64,000 nt of DNA from assembly GCF_037154015.1 (NCBI RefSeq), contig NZ_JBANRL010000001.1, positions 62,001 to 126,000 on the forward strand, read 5' to 3'. A program made the translations under genes and the position numbers. The notes beneath the pieces were generated by a model. The model saw nothing but the letters and a program-made list of their open reading frames with translations, was not told the DNA's origin and searched no databases. Position 1 is the stretch's first letter, and each line of letters begins with the position of its first letter. Origin of the DNA: Altererythrobacter aquiaggeris. GTDB taxonomy: Bacteria; Pseudomonadota; Alphaproteobacteria; Sphingomonadales; Sphingomonadaceae. Shown here in pieces: positions 44,098 through 53,338 of the stretch.

Positions 44098-44782
44098 GGG
44101 TAACAATCCGTTTTCTGTGAATCAGGTGAGCGGCGCTCGCGGCACCCAATACGGGGGCGAGCAAATTGACGAAAGGTATCAGCAGCAGCGCGGCAACTAC
44201 ACCGCCCAGCATGAACCGCGTCGGACCCGTTAGCGGCGGCTTTTCATCAGCCTCGCCGGGTTGGCGCAGCCAGACCATGTCCTGCAATTCGCGCCCCAGA
44301 AGATGTGCATTCACCGCCCAGAACAGCAGCGGTGCACCAATTCCGGTGACCAGCAAGACAATTGCAAACGGCAATGCGATCAGATTTACGATTATCGCGC
44401 GCGCCGCGGATTTAAGGCTGCCCGATGCTTCCTGCGAAAAAGACAATTTGCGCGCCGTATGCGCGGCTTCGGGGTAGTGCCGGTCCTCCACGGCTTGCAC
44501 GACATCTTCGGCAAAGAACTGGATCACCGCCAGCGCGACGAAGCGGAACAGAAACCATCCCGCCAGCAGCCCCGCCAGCAGCGCCAGCAGGCTGGAAACT
44601 TCATCGCTGGCTTGTGCAAAACCGCTCCGCTCCAGCAGCGCGTCGAACGCAAATGATCCGGCATAGGCGAGCGCGGCAAACACCAGCAGCGTGACCGCAA
44701 TCGTCTTTGCCAGAATTGCCAGAATCCGGCGATCTGCCAGCTGCCCGAATGCCAGGCCGAATGCGGAAAGAACGCTACCCAT
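44087..44782 (-). CDS. EI24 domain membrane protein (CysZ-like)
   Basis: A 231-residue polytopic protein of the EI24/CysZ family with about four to six hydrophobic helices. The family pattern includes FGLAFGQLADRRILAILAKTIAVTL, an amphipathic polar middle (VVQAVEDRHYPEAAHTARK) and LHLLGRELQD-like NAHLLGRELQDMVWLR. CysZ imports sulfate; other members have unknown cargo. It is divergent from the PfkB kinase across 115 bases. The lipoprotein gene overlaps its stop, so they are coexpressed. Confidence 0.88.
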   Translation of the reverse strand: MGSVLSAFGLAFGQLADRRILAILAKTIAVTLLVFAALAYAGSFAFDALLERSGFAQASDEVSSLLALLAGLLAGWFLFRFVALAVIQFFAEDVVQAVEDRHYPEAAHTARKLSFSQEASGSLKSAARAIIVNLIALPFAIVLLVTGIGAPLLFWAVNAHLLGRELQDMVWLRQPGEADEKPPLTGPTRFMLGGVVAALLLIPFVNLLAPVLGAASAAHLIHRKRIVTHAR

Positions 44783-44897
44783 CGGCAGGGCGATTGCGCG
44801 GGCTTTTGTCCCAAGTCAATCACATAGCCTTGGCGCGGGCGAACTTAGCGGCTAGGCGCGCCGGACCATGGACAGGCCGCCGGCCGAAGGACAAGAA

Positions 44898-45893
44898 ATG
44901 ACTGACCCGAAATTTGATGTGATCGCGATCGGCAACGCGATCGTCGATGTGATGGCACCGTGCGAAGATGCGCTGATCGAGGAACTTGGGCTGGCGCGCG
45001 GCGGGATGACGCTGGTCGATACGGACGGTGCGCGGCGGCTGTATGATGCGATGGGTCCGGCCAAGGAAATTTCGGGCGGTTCGGCAGCCAATACGCTGGC
45101 GGGCCTGGCCGCGCTGGGCGCAAAATGTGCTTTTATCGGCCAGGTTGCAAGCGATCAGCTGGGCGATGTGTTCAGCCATGATATCCGCGCTGCGGGGATC
45201 GATTTTTCCACCCCTGCACGCGAAGGCGAACCGCCGACGGGGCGCTGCCTGATTTTCGTGACGCCCGATGGCGAGCGGACGATGAACACTTTTCTGGGAG
45301 CAAGCCAGTTCTTGCCGCCCGCCGCACTTGATGAAAGCGCGATTGCCGATGCCGCAGTGCTCTATCTCGAAGGATATCTGTGGGACCCCGAAGAACCGCG
45401 CAGCGCGATGCGCCGGGCCATCGGTGTTGCCCGCGATGCCGGCCGCAAGGTCGCTTTCACAGCATCCGAAAGTTTTGTAATCGACCGCCACGGCGATGAT
45501 TTCCGCGAGCTGATCGCGGACGGCCTGATCGACATTCTGTTTGTCAACGAACATGAGCTTGCCTCGCTGACCGGCGAAAGCGATTTTGATGCCGGCCTTG
45601 CGCAGCTGGACGGCAAAGTGCCGGTAATCGTCGCCACCCGCAGCGCCAATGGCGCGGTGGCGGTATCGAACGGCGTTCGCGCGGAAGTGGCCGCAGAACC
45701 GATCGACAAGGTGGTCGATACGACGGGCGCAGGCGATCTGTTTGCCGCCGGTTTCCTGTCAGGCCACGTCAAGGGCGACACGCTCGAAAACTGCCTGACG
45801 CGCGGCGCAATCTGCGCAGCCGAAGTCATCAGCCATTACGGCGCACGGCCCGACGCGGACATCAAAGCGCTGGTGGAAAAACGGCTGGGCTAG
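44898..45893 (+). CDS. PfkB-family carbohydrate/adenosine kinase
   Basis: A 331-residue ribokinase-fold kinase. It starts [19 protein letters not shown], has [31 protein letters not shown] (PfkB signature 1 region) and the catalytic [16 protein letters not shown] (signature 2, catalytic Asp). In alphaproteobacteria this family is usually annotated as adenosine kinase; the sugar is not certain here. GGACAAGAA precedes ATG 44898. The stop shares the bases CTAG with the purD stop on the other strand. Confidence 0.9.
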   Translation: MTDPKFDVIAIGNAIVDVMAPCEDALIEELGLARGGMTLVDTDGARRLYDAMGPAKEISGGSAANTLAGLAALGAKCAFIGQVASDQLGDVFSHDIRAAGIDFSTPAREGEPPTGRCLIFVTPDGERTMNTFLGASQFLPPAALDESAIADAAVLYLEGYLWDPEEPRSAMRRAIGVARDAGRKVAFTASESFVIDRHGDDFRELIADGLIDILFVNEHELASLTGESDFDAGLAQLDGKVPVIVATRSANGAVAVSNGVRAEVAAEPIDKVVDTTGAGDLFAAGFLSGHVKGDTLENCLTRGAICAAEVISHYGARPDADIKALVEKRLG

Positions 45894-47176
45894 CCCGCTT
45901 CACGCTCGGCTTCGCGCCAGCCGATGTCGCGGCGGCAGAATCCGTCGGGGAAATTGACCGCGTCCACTGCCTTGTAAGCGGCGGCTTTGGCTGCGGTGAC
46001 GTTGCTGCCGGTGGCGGTGACGTTGAGCACGCGCCCTCCGCTGGAAGTCAGCTGGCCATCCGCCAGTCTGGTGCCGGCATGGAACACTTTCGCGCCGCCA
46101 TCCTCGGCGCGGCCAAGGTCGATGGCGCCGCCCGTTTCGGGCGCGGCGGGATAACCTTGCGCTGCCATCACCACTGTCAGCGCGGTTTCGCCAGCAAATT
46201 GCGCCGATGCGCTTTGGGCCAGGGTGCCCGTGGCGCAGGCAAGCATCAATTCGCCCAGATCGCTGGTCAGGCGGCTCATCAATACCTGGCATTCGGGATC
46301 GCCGAACCGCGCGTTATACTCGATAAGTTTGGGGCCTTCATCGGTCAGCATCAGGCCGGCAAACAATACGCCTGAATATGGCGTTCCTTCGGCGGCGAGC
46401 GTTTTGACTGTCGGCTCGATAATGCGCTGCATCACGGCCGCTTCCAACGCAGCGGTGAGCACGGGCGCGGGGCTGTATGCGCCCATGCCGCCGGTGTTGG
46501 GGCCGGTGTCGCCTTCGCCCACGCGCTTGTGATCTTGCGCGCTGCCGAACGGCATGATCGCCTTGCCATCGGTCAGCGCAAAGAAGCTGGCTTCCTCGCC
46601 TTGCATGAACTCTTCGATCACCACTTCTGCTCCGGCGTCGCCGAACTGGCCGCCGAACATATCTTCCAGCGCCGCGACAGCCTGTTTGCGGGTTTCGGGG
46701 ATCAGCACGCCTTTGCCCGCTGCCAAACCGTCAGCCTTGAGCACATAGGGCGGGGTGAACCCGGCTAACGCTGCGACCGCCTGATCAAACGAGGCGGTGC
46801 GGACATAACCGGCGGTGGGGATATTCGCGCGCCGGCACAAATCCTTGGTGAAGCCCTTGCTGCCTTCGAGCCGGGCTGCGGCTTTGCCCGGCCCGAACAC
46901 CGGAATATCCGCGCTGCGCAAGCTATCTCCCAGCCCGTCCACCAGGGGCGCTTCGGGACCGATCACCACCAGCCCGATATTCCGTTCGCGGCAGAAATCG
47001 GTCACCGCGGCGTGATCGCCGGCGTCCAGCGTAACCAGCTGCGCATGATCCGCTATCCCCGGGTTGCCCGGCGCGGCGTAGAGTGTATCCCCAGCCTCCG
47101 ACAGCAAACGGGATTGCGCCAGCTTCCAGGCCAGCGCATGTTCGCGTCCGCCCGACCCCAGCAAAAGGATATTCAT
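45890..47176 (-). CDS. purD: Phosphoribosylamine--glycine ligase
   Basis: A 428-residue PurD, the second step of de novo purine synthesis, ligating glycine to phosphoribosylamine with ATP-grasp chemistry. It starts [75 protein letters not shown] and [12 protein letters not shown] follow, and [14 protein letters not shown] is the ATP-grasp end. The frame continues upstream for 56 codons but ATG 47176 is the family start with GGGAGCGGGC before it. Its ATG and the xseA ATG overlap on opposite strands. Confidence 0.97.
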   Translation of the reverse strand: MNILLLGSGGREHALAWKLAQSRLLSEAGDTLYAAPGNPGIADHAQLVTLDAGDHAAVTDFCRERNIGLVVIGPEAPLVDGLGDSLRSADIPVFGPGKAAARLEGSKGFTKDLCRRANIPTAGYVRTASFDQAVAALAGFTPPYVLKADGLAAGKGVLIPETRKQAVAALEDMFGGQFGDAGAEVVIEEFMQGEEASFFALTDGKAIMPFGSAQDHKRVGEGDTGPNTGGMGAYSPAPVLTAALEAAVMQRIIEPTVKTLAAEGTPYSGVLFAGLMLTDEGPKLIEYNARFGDPECQVLMSRLTSDLGELMLACATGTLAQSASAQFAGETALTVVMAAQGYPAAPETGGAIDLGRAEDGGAKVFHAGTRLADGQLTSSGGRVLNVTATGSNVTAAKAAAYKAVDAVNFPDGFCRRDIGWREAEREAG

Positions 47177-48650
47177 GCCCGCTCCCACTTCCGATGATGA
47201 CAACTCTGGCGGGTTGGTAGCGAAGGGGGTGCCCGGCGACAACGCCGAGCCGCTGTCGATCAGCGAAATTTCGGGGATGCTGAAGCGCACGGTCGAGGAC
47301 CGCTTCGGCTTTGTCCGGCTGCGCGGCGAGTTGTCAGGGGTCAAACGCGCCGCATCGGGCCACCTTTATTGCTCGCTCAAGGATGACAAGGCGCGGATCG
47401 ACGGGGTGATGTGGAAAGGCACTGCCGGGCGGCTGGGTTTTGTCCCCGAAGACGGCATCGAAGTGATCGCCAGCGGCAAGCTGACGACATATCCTGGACG
47501 ATCCAGCTATCAGATCGTGATCGAGCGGATGGAAGTGGCGGGCGAGGGTGCGCTGCTCGCCCTGCTTGAAAAAACCAGGCGGCGGCTTGAGGCGGAAGGG
47601 CTGTTTGCGCCCGAACGCAAGCGCGCATTGCCCTATCTGCCGCAGGTAATCGGCGTCGTGACATCGCCCACGGGGGCGGTGATCCGCGATATCCTGCACC
47701 GGCTGGCGGACCGTTTCCCCAGCCATGTTCTGGTGTGGCCGGTGCTGGTGCAGGGGCAGGGCTCCGCGCAGCAGGTGGCGCAGGCAATCCGCGGATTTTC
47801 GTCGATCCCCGAAGGCGGCGATGTGCCCCGGCCCGATCTGGTGATCATCGCGCGGGGCGGCGGCTCGATCGAGGATTTGTGGGGCTTCAACGAAGAAGCG
47901 GTGGTGCGCGCAATTGCCGAATGCACCATCCCGGTCATTTCGGCAGTCGGGCATGAAACCGATACGACGCTCGCCGATTATGCGGCGGACCGGCGCGCGC
48001 CGACACCGACAGCGGCAGCAGAGCTGGCAGTGCCCGTACGCCGCGATCTGGCTGCATTGCTCGACGAAATGGGGCTGCGCCAACGCCGCAGCGTGGCCCG
48101 CCCGCTGACGCTGGGACGCGAACGGCTGGAGGCGCGGATTGGCCGGATGCCCAAGCCGGAAACGCTATTCCAGCCCCAGACGCAGAAGCTGGACGATCTG
48201 GCCGAACGGCTCCGGCGCGGGCTTTCCGACAGGGCGGCGCAGGCGCGCCTGGCATTGCAGTCGGACAAGGCGCGGCTATCGGTGCCCCTGCTGGTGTCGC
48301 GCGTGGGCAGGGCGAGCGAACGGCTGGCGGCGGCGCGGCTGATCCCGGAACTGGTGCAGCGCCCGATTGCCGATTACCGCACAAAACTGGCCGCGCTGGG
48401 AAGGCTGGCCGGACAATTGCATCCCGATGGCCCGCTGCAGCGCGGCTATGTGCGGGTGATGTCCGCCGGCGGCCAGACTTTGACCGACAAACGGCGGGCC
48501 GCGAAAGAGCCCGCATTGACGCTGAAATTCCGTGACGGGACGCTCGATGTTGCTCCTGCAACGGGCGCACCGGCTCCAAAGCCCAAATCGCCGCGCCAAA
48601 AACCCCGTCCTGACCCGGCACAGGGCGCGCAAGATGATTTATTCGGCTAG
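47175..48650 (+). CDS. xseA: Exodeoxyribonuclease VII large subunit
   Basis: A 491-residue XseA. The N-terminal OB fold ([31 protein letters not shown]) binds ssDNA. The catalytic core follows: [42 protein letters not shown] and [29 protein letters not shown]. The coiled-coil region and a basic C-tail follow. AAAGGA sits six bases before ATG 47175, whose first two bases overlap the purD start. XseB, the small subunit, is not in the window. DUF2093 follows after 23 bases. Confidence 0.96.
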   Translation: MPAPTSDDDNSGGLVAKGVPGDNAEPLSISEISGMLKRTVEDRFGFVRLRGELSGVKRAASGHLYCSLKDDKARIDGVMWKGTAGRLGFVPEDGIEVIASGKLTTYPGRSSYQIVIERMEVAGEGALLALLEKTRRRLEAEGLFAPERKRALPYLPQVIGVVTSPTGAVIRDILHRLADRFPSHVLVWPVLVQGQGSAQQVAQAIRGFSSIPEGGDVPRPDLVIIARGGGSIEDLWGFNEEAVVRAIAECTIPVISAVGHETDTTLADYAADRRAPTPTAAAELAVPVRRDLAALLDEMGLRQRRSVARPLTLGRERLEARIGRMPKPETLFQPQTQKLDDLAERLRRGLSDRAAQARLALQSDKARLSVPLLVSRVGRASERLAAARLIPELVQRPIADYRTKLAALGRLAGQLHPDGPLQRGYVRVMSAGGQTLTDKRRAAKEPALTLKFRDGTLDVAPATGAPAPKPKSPRQKPRPDPAQGAQDDLFG

Positions 48651-48673
48651 ATTCCCGTGCTAAGGGCCCGCCC

Positions 48674-48877
48674 ATGTTGATGTCTTCAAGCGATAAACCC
48701 GCCATTCTCCAATATGGACCCAACGGCTTCCGCGTGATCAAACCCGGCAAATATGTCGAATGCGCGGTCAGCGGCGAAGCTGTGCCGCTGGAAGAATTGC
48801 GTTACTGGGATGTGGAACGGCAGGAAGCCTATTGCTCCTGCGAGCACGCGACCCGCCGCCTGACCGGAGAAGCGTGA
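48674..48877 (+). CDS. DUF2093 domain protein
   Basis: A 67-residue protein of the DUF2093 family: AILQYGPNGFRVIKPGKYVECAVSGEAVPLEELRYWDVERQEAYCSCEHATRRL covers most of it. Cys positions (ECAVSG and YCSCEH) suggest a small zinc site. The start could be the inner ATG at 48680. It is between xseA and the M23 gene and overlaps the latter by four bases (GTGA). Function unknown. Confidence 0.85.
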   Translation: MLMSSSDKPAILQYGPNGFRVIKPGKYVECAVSGEAVPLEELRYWDVERQEAYCSCEHATRRLTGEA

Positions 48878-49821
48878 TCCGTTTTGATCGATTGATCGGC
48901 GTGAGCGCGCCCCTGCTGTTGCTTCTGAGTAGCTGTGTCGGCGATGCTGCGCGGCAGACTGACATGGCGGAAGATGTGGCCGTGGTACAACCGCTGCCCG
49001 CCCCGTCACCGGTGCAGCAGCCGGTTGCGGAGACCCCCGAACGCGGCACCGACCCGGCTGGCCCGACGACCTTTGTATTCAATGGCGAACTCACGCAGGG
49101 CGGCTGGATACGCGGGCAGGCACCCGGCGGGACGGTATCGGCGCGATTGGGTGACGAAGTGCTGGAATTGGACGATGACGGGCGCTTTTTCGCCGCATTC
49201 GACCGTGATGCGGGCGGTTCGACACGGCTTTCGGCGACCTTGCGCGACGGGCGGAAAATCGACAGTCCGCTGGTGATCAGTCCGCGGCAATGGAACATCG
49301 AACGCGTCAATCTGGCCCGCAATCGCGGCGGACCCAGCGAAGCGTTCTTGCGCCGCCGCCGCCCCGAACTGGCGCAAATCAACGCCGCCCGGCAGGTTGA
49401 TGCCGATAGTCTGGGCTGGAGCCAGGATTTTATCTGGCCGGTAAAGGGCCGGATTTCGGGCCGCTTCGGCAACCAGCGGATCTATGCCGGTGTTCCGGGC
49501 AGCTATCATTCGGGTATCGATATTGCGACGGGCGAAAGCGGAACCCCCTATGTCGCGCCCGCCGACGGGGTGGTGACTTTGGCCACGACCTCGCCGTTTT
49601 CGCTCGAGGGATATTTGCTCATCATCGATCACGGGATGGGGCTGAACAGTGCCTTCCTGCACAACAGCAGGCTGGCTGTGCGCACCGGTGACGTGGTGAA
49701 AAAAGGGCAATATATCGGCAATATCGGGTCCACCGGCAGCGCCACGGGGCCGCATCTACACTGGAGCCTGAAATGGCGCGATACGCGGCTCGATCCGCTG
49801 CTGTTCACCGGCCCGATGTAA
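48874..49821 (+). CDS. M23 family metallopeptidase, lipoprotein
   Basis: A 315-residue LytM-type peptidase. The lipoprotein signal (LIGVSAPLLLLLSSC, lipobox Cys20) anchors it; a polar linker and an N-terminal beta domain follow. The M23 domain at the end has SYHSGIDIATGESGTPYVAPADGVV (His and Asp zinc ligands) and GSTGSATGPHLHWSLKW with the second His pair. The GTG start at 48874 overlaps the DUF2093 stop. Intact ligands argue for an active D,D-endopeptidase rather than an EnvC-type activator. Confidence 0.9.
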   Translation: MIRFDRLIGVSAPLLLLLSSCVGDAARQTDMAEDVAVVQPLPAPSPVQQPVAETPERGTDPAGPTTFVFNGELTQGGWIRGQAPGGTVSARLGDEVLELDDDGRFFAAFDRDAGGSTRLSATLRDGRKIDSPLVISPRQWNIERVNLARNRGGPSEAFLRRRRPELAQINAARQVDADSLGWSQDFIWPVKGRISGRFGNQRIYAGVPGSYHSGIDIATGESGTPYVAPADGVVTLATTSPFSLEGYLLIIDHGMGLNSAFLHNSRLAVRTGDVVKKGQYIGNIGSTGSATGPHLHWSLKWRDTRLDPLLFTGPM

Positions 49822-49843
49822 GTCCGGTTTCGGCCACATCGCC

Positions 49844-50869
49844 ATGCGGCGGATAGCTCTTCTTCTTTTGATCGCTGCGGGTCTGGCGCCCGGGACATGG
49901 ATCCGCTCCGCTCCGCCCGATCGCGCCGTTTTGCAAGGGCTGACTGTCACAAAACTCGATGCTGCTGCCAATCCGCAGGGCGCCATGCGCCTGCAAGGTG
50001 TCTGGTCGCTTGCCAGCAGGAACGAGCATTTCGGCGGCTATTCCGCGCTGCTGCTGACAGAGGGCGGGCGGATGTTTGCCGCGAGCGACCGCGGGCGTGT
50101 GCTCGATTTTGCCCGCCCCGACGGCGCGCGATCGGGCCCGCCGCAAATGCGCCGCTTCCGACCCGAACAACCCTCGGCCAAACATCTGGCGGATATCGAG
50201 GCGATAACCCGCGATCCCGAAAGCGGGCTGATCTGGGCAGCTTATGAGGGCAGCAATGCGATCATGCGCGTCGATCCTGCAACGGGCGAGCAGATCCGCG
50301 TGTTTCCCGAATCCATGCAGGACTGGTCGAGTAATTCCGGCCCGGAAGCGATGGTCCGCATGGCTGACGGACGGTTTATCGTTCTGTCGGAATCGCTTGG
50401 CGGTGTGGTCGGGCGGGCTTCGCCAGCGGTCATGTTCAGCGGCGATCCGGTGGAACCTGCAGAGGTGTTTGGCTTCAGTTTTCAGGCACCGGACGGCTAC
50501 CGCGCGACCGATATGGCAGCCCTGCCCGACGGGCGGATGCTGATCCTCGTGCGGCGGGTCGTGTTTGGTTTCCCCCCCGGGTTTGCCAGCAAGATTGTTC
50601 TGGCTGACCCTGCAACGATCACGCGCGGGGCCATTTGGCGCGGCATGGTGATTGCGGAACTCGATGCAATTGCGCCGTCCGAAAATTACGAAGCGATCGC
50701 GGCCGAGCCAGCGTCTGCCCAGGCGGGATCGCCAGTGACGATTTGGGTCATGTCGGACGATAATCTTGCGACATTACAGCGAACATTGCTGCTCAAACTA
50801 AAATACACCCCGCCTGCAGCGCCAAAACACGAAAAAGCGCGCGAGAAACCCGCGCGCTCTTCTGGTTAG
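49844..50869 (+). CDS. Exported phytase-like esterase-domain protein
   Basis: A 341-residue exported protein (signal RIALLLLIAAGLAPGTW) with the phytase-like/esterase-like beta-propeller domain PF13449: FGGYSALLLTEGGRMFAASDRGRVLDF, LADIEAITRDPESGLIWAAYEGSNAIMRVD, GPEAMVRMADGRFIVLSE and NYEAIAAEP near the end. Members bind calcium and hydrolyse phosphate or carboxyl esters in some cases. The last 12 codons contain the rpmB terminator of the other strand, so its C-terminal tail is dictated by that hairpin. Confidence 0.82.
   Translation: MRRIALLLLIAAGLAPGTWIRSAPPDRAVLQGLTVTKLDAAANPQGAMRLQGVWSLASRNEHFGGYSALLLTEGGRMFAASDRGRVLDFARPDGARSGPPQMRRFRPEQPSAKHLADIEAITRDPESGLIWAAYEGSNAIMRVDPATGEQIRVFPESMQDWSSNSGPEAMVRMADGRFIVLSESLGGVVGRASPAVMFSGDPVEPAEVFGFSFQAPDGYRATDMAALPDGRMLILVRRVVFGFPPGFASKIVLADPATITRGAIWRGMVIAELDAIAPSENYEAIAAEPASAQAGSPVTIWVMSDDNLATLQRTLLLKLKYTPPAAPKHEKAREKPARSSG
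50836..50858 (-). terminator. rpmB terminator inside the end of the convergent gene
   Basis: AGCGCGCG and CGCGCGCT form an eight-base stem with a seven-base loop. On the minus strand it is followed by TTTT. It lies 50 bases past the rpmB stop and within the last codons of the phytase-like gene on the plus strand. Confidence 0.75.
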
Positions 50870-50907
50870 GGTAATCGATGTGCGCCCCTTGGGGCAGCGC
50901 AGCAGGC

Positions 50908-51210
50908 TTAAGCAGCCGCTTCGGTCTCGGCCTTGACCGCCTTGTGCAGTTCGCGCTTCACCTTGAGCGCGCCGGTGCTCAGCTTTTCAGCTTTCGTCTT
51001 GAGCAGCCAATTGTCGAGGCCGCCGACATGCTCGACCGAACGCAGACCGTTGGTCGATACGCGGAACTTGAAGCTGCGATCGAGCTTCTCGCTCATCAGC
51101 GTAACTTTTTGCAGGTTAGGCAGGAAGACACGCTTGGTCTTGTTGTTGGCGTGGCTGACATTGTTGCCAGTCAGACGACCCTTGCCGGTCAGTTCGCAAA
51201 TGCGCGACAT
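50908..51210 (-). CDS. rpmB: 50S ribosomal protein L28
   Basis: A 100-residue L28: [49 protein letters not shown] is the conserved N-terminal half (about 1-49), followed by [21 protein letters not shown]. The C-terminus ends in an Ala/Glu/Lys-rich tail longer than in E. coli (78 residues). The frame opens 25 codons earlier, but ATG 51210 is the family start. The cysteine pair of some L28 forms is absent; only Cys5 is seen. Terminator at 50836-50858. Confidence 0.96.
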   Translation of the reverse strand: MSRICELTGKGRLTGNNVSHANNKTKRVFLPNLQKVTLMSEKLDRSFKFRVSTNGLRSVEHVGGLDNWLLKTKAEKLSTGALKVKRELHKAVKAETEAAA

Positions 51211-51363
51211 GATAAATCTCGTTCGAATTAAGGGGGGCCCGAAAGCCCGTGTTGTCTCGGAAAGGCGCGCGCTTAAACCCCGCAATGCGAATCGTCAAGC
51301 AATTGCGCGCCTTCAAGTGCCTGATTGCAGCACTATCCATCATGCCCTAGCGCAGAATGTTCT

Positions 51364-51819
51364 ATGGTGAAATGGCCAATAGCTGATCCGATGGTGCGCG
51401 CGCTTGCGCTGGCCCGCAATGCTGCGGCTGCCGGCGAGGTGCCCGTTGGCGCGGTAATCGTCCGCGGCGGCACGATTATCGCGGAGGCGCATAACGAACC
51501 GCGTGGTTCGAGCGATCCCACCGCCCATGCCGAAATGCTGGCAATCAGGCGGGCGGCGGCGGCGCTGGGGCAGGAACGGCTTGGCGATTGCGACCTCTAT
51601 GTCACACTTGAACCTTGTCCGATGTGCGCGGGTGCGATTGCCCATGCGCGCATCGGTCGGCTGTATTACGCGGCCAGCGATCCCAAAGGCGGCGCAGTTG
51701 AAAACGGTGCGCGCCTGTTCGGCCAGCCGGGCGCCTTGCACCGGCCGGAAGTGTACAGCGGCATTGGCGAAGCCGAAGCCGCCGGACTGTTACGCACGTT
51801 TTTTCGGGCCATGCGATAG
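51364..51819 (+). CDS. tadA: tRNA-specific adenosine deaminase
   Basis: A 151-residue CDA-fold deaminase that makes inosine at the wobble position of tRNA-Arg. Zinc site: His55 and catalytic Glu57 in PTAHAEML, Cys85 and Cys88 in LEPCPMCAGAI. The core EVPVGAVIVRGGTIIAEAHNEP and KGGAVENGARLF fit TadA. The frame has 13 extra codons upstream, but ATG 51364 gives the family start. It is preceded by 153 bases divergent from rpmB. Confidence 0.93.
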   Translation: MVKWPIADPMVRALALARNAAAAGEVPVGAVIVRGGTIIAEAHNEPRGSSDPTAHAEMLAIRRAAAALGQERLGDCDLYVTLEPCPMCAGAIAHARIGRLYYAASDPKGGAVENGARLFGQPGALHRPEVYSGIGEAEAAGLLRTFFRAMR

Positions 51820-51901
51820 TCATATCCGGCGGCGCGGCGGGTAATCCGGCTATCCCGGTGCAGGACCTGTTGCTCCAGCGAACCCGGTGGTTGCGAGGCG
51901 C

Positions 51902-52330
51902 CTATTCGAACACATCCGGATCGGCAGGATCCTGGTTGTCGAACCACGCGCGTGCATCAGGCTGGAACAGAAAATACAGCATCGCGATGCTCAGCACATA
52001 GCCGATCAAGGTGACCAGCATTGCCAGGCTGAAATCGACTATGAACAGTCCGGGGATCCCGATGAAGCCGATCACTGTCAGAACCACGAAAATCCATTTG
52101 GCGATGTTGCTGGCCTTGCGCGTGATGAAGTACCAGAGCAGCAAATTGATGACGAGGCTGAAGACAAAAATGCCGGTCATGAACCCGCCGCCGACACCCA
52201 AGGCCGTAACATTCGGATCGGACTGCATTTCAGCCAGCGCACCGTCATAGTTCAGAAAATACGACACCAGGCCAATTGCCAGGCTGATAAAAAACAGACG
52301 TTCGAACGTCACGATAGATTTAGGTTGCAC
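51902..52330 (-). CDS. Membrane protein of unknown function, four helices
   Basis: A 142-residue protein starting at GTG 52330 behind GGGGAG. Hydrophobic segments: LFFISLAIGLVSYFL, FMTGIFVFSLVINLLLWYFI, WIFVVLTVIGFIGIPGLFIV and FSLAMLVTLIGYVLSIAMLYFLF. The tail is acidic and Asp-rich (DARAWFDNQDPADPDVFE). No family is recognised. It is followed, going left, by no gene on its strand for 80 bases up to convergent tadA. Confidence 0.75.
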   Translation of the reverse strand: MQPKSIVTFERLFFISLAIGLVSYFLNYDGALAEMQSDPNVTALGVGGGFMTGIFVFSLVINLLLWYFITRKASNIAKWIFVVLTVIGFIGIPGLFIVDFSLAMLVTLIGYVLSIAMLYFLFQPDARAWFDNQDPADPDVFE

Positions 52331-52450
52331 GTGTAATCTCCCCTTTGCTGCAATGCTTTGTGCACCAGCGCAGACAAAGGTGCAATCGCTGCGGATTTGC
52401 CGGCGTGTCGGGCGGCGTCCCGGTTGAACGCTGGGGGATTGGGCGGTTGC

Positions 52451-53338
52451 CTACAGCGGCGTGAAATCCAACCCGATATCTGCCGCGGGCGCGCTTTGCG
52501 TCAGTCGGCCGACCGAAACATAATCAACCCCGGTCGCGGCTTTTGCGGCAATCGTGTCCAGATTGATGCCGCCTGATGCCTCGGTTATCGATCGCCCGTT
52601 CACCAGTTCAACGGCGCGGCGCAAAGTGTCCGGCGGCATATTGTCGAGCAGCAGATGATTGGCTCCTGCGGCCAGCGCAGGCTCGATCTGGTCGATCCGG
52701 TCAACCTCGCAGATGATTTTTTCGACTCCCGCTGCGCGCGCGCGGCGGACTGCCTCGCCGACATCGCCTGCGACGAGCACGTGATTGTCCTTGATCATGG
52801 CTGCATCCCATAATCCCATCCGGTGGTTTTGTGCGCCGCCCATGCGGGCCGCGTATTTCTCCAGAAAGCGCAGTCCGGGGATGGTTTTGCGGGTGTCGAG
52901 CAAGACCGCATCGGTCGCCCCCATCGCAGCGACATATTCGCGCGTCATGGTGGCAATGCCCGAAAGATGCTGGACCGTATTCAGCGCGCTACGTTCTGCG
53001 GTCAGCATCGCCCGGGCATTGCCCGACAGGCGCATCAGATCGCTACCTTCGGGGACCGCTTGCCCCTCATCAGCCAGAAGTTCGATTTCCATATCGGGGT
53101 CGAGCACGCGGAAAAAAGCCGCCGCCACGGGCAGCCCGGCCACGACAATCGGATCGCGGCTGTCCATCACCCCAGAAAAGCGCGCATCTGCCGGGATCAC
53201 GCTTTCGGATGTGACATCGCGCCCGCCGCCGGGCAGCCCTTCGCCCAGGTCTTCGGCAAGCGTATCACGAACGAAAGCCGCGAGGTCGAAGCCGGTTATT
53301 TCGAACCGCGCCTCAGTGGACAAAGCGCGCCACCACAT
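52451..53338 (-). CDS. nadC: Nicotinate-nucleotide pyrophosphorylase (carboxylating)
   Basis: A 295-residue quinolinate phosphoribosyltransferase of NAD synthesis. Family stretches: LAEDLGEGLPGGGRDVTSESVI, NTVQHLSGIATMTREYV, LLDTRKTIPGLRFLEKYAARMGGAQNHRMGLWDAAMIKDNH and EVDRIDQIEPALAAGANHLLLDNM, then EASGGINLDTI. The start could be ATG 53338 or TTG 53323; both overlap the response-regulator stop (by 26 or 11 bases). nadA and nadB are not in the window. Coupling to a LytTR regulator is odd. Confidence 0.93.
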   Translation of the reverse strand: MWWRALSTEARFEITGFDLAAFVRDTLAEDLGEGLPGGGRDVTSESVIPADARFSGVMDSRDPIVVAGLPVAAAFFRVLDPDMEIELLADEGQAVPEGSDLMRLSGNARAMLTAERSALNTVQHLSGIATMTREYVAAMGATDAVLLDTRKTIPGLRFLEKYAARMGGAQNHRMGLWDAAMIKDNHVLVAGDVGEAVRRARAAGVEKIICEVDRIDQIEPALAAGANHLLLDNMPPDTLRRAVELVNGRSITEASGGINLDTIAAKAATGVDYVSVGRLTQSAPAADIGLDFTPL

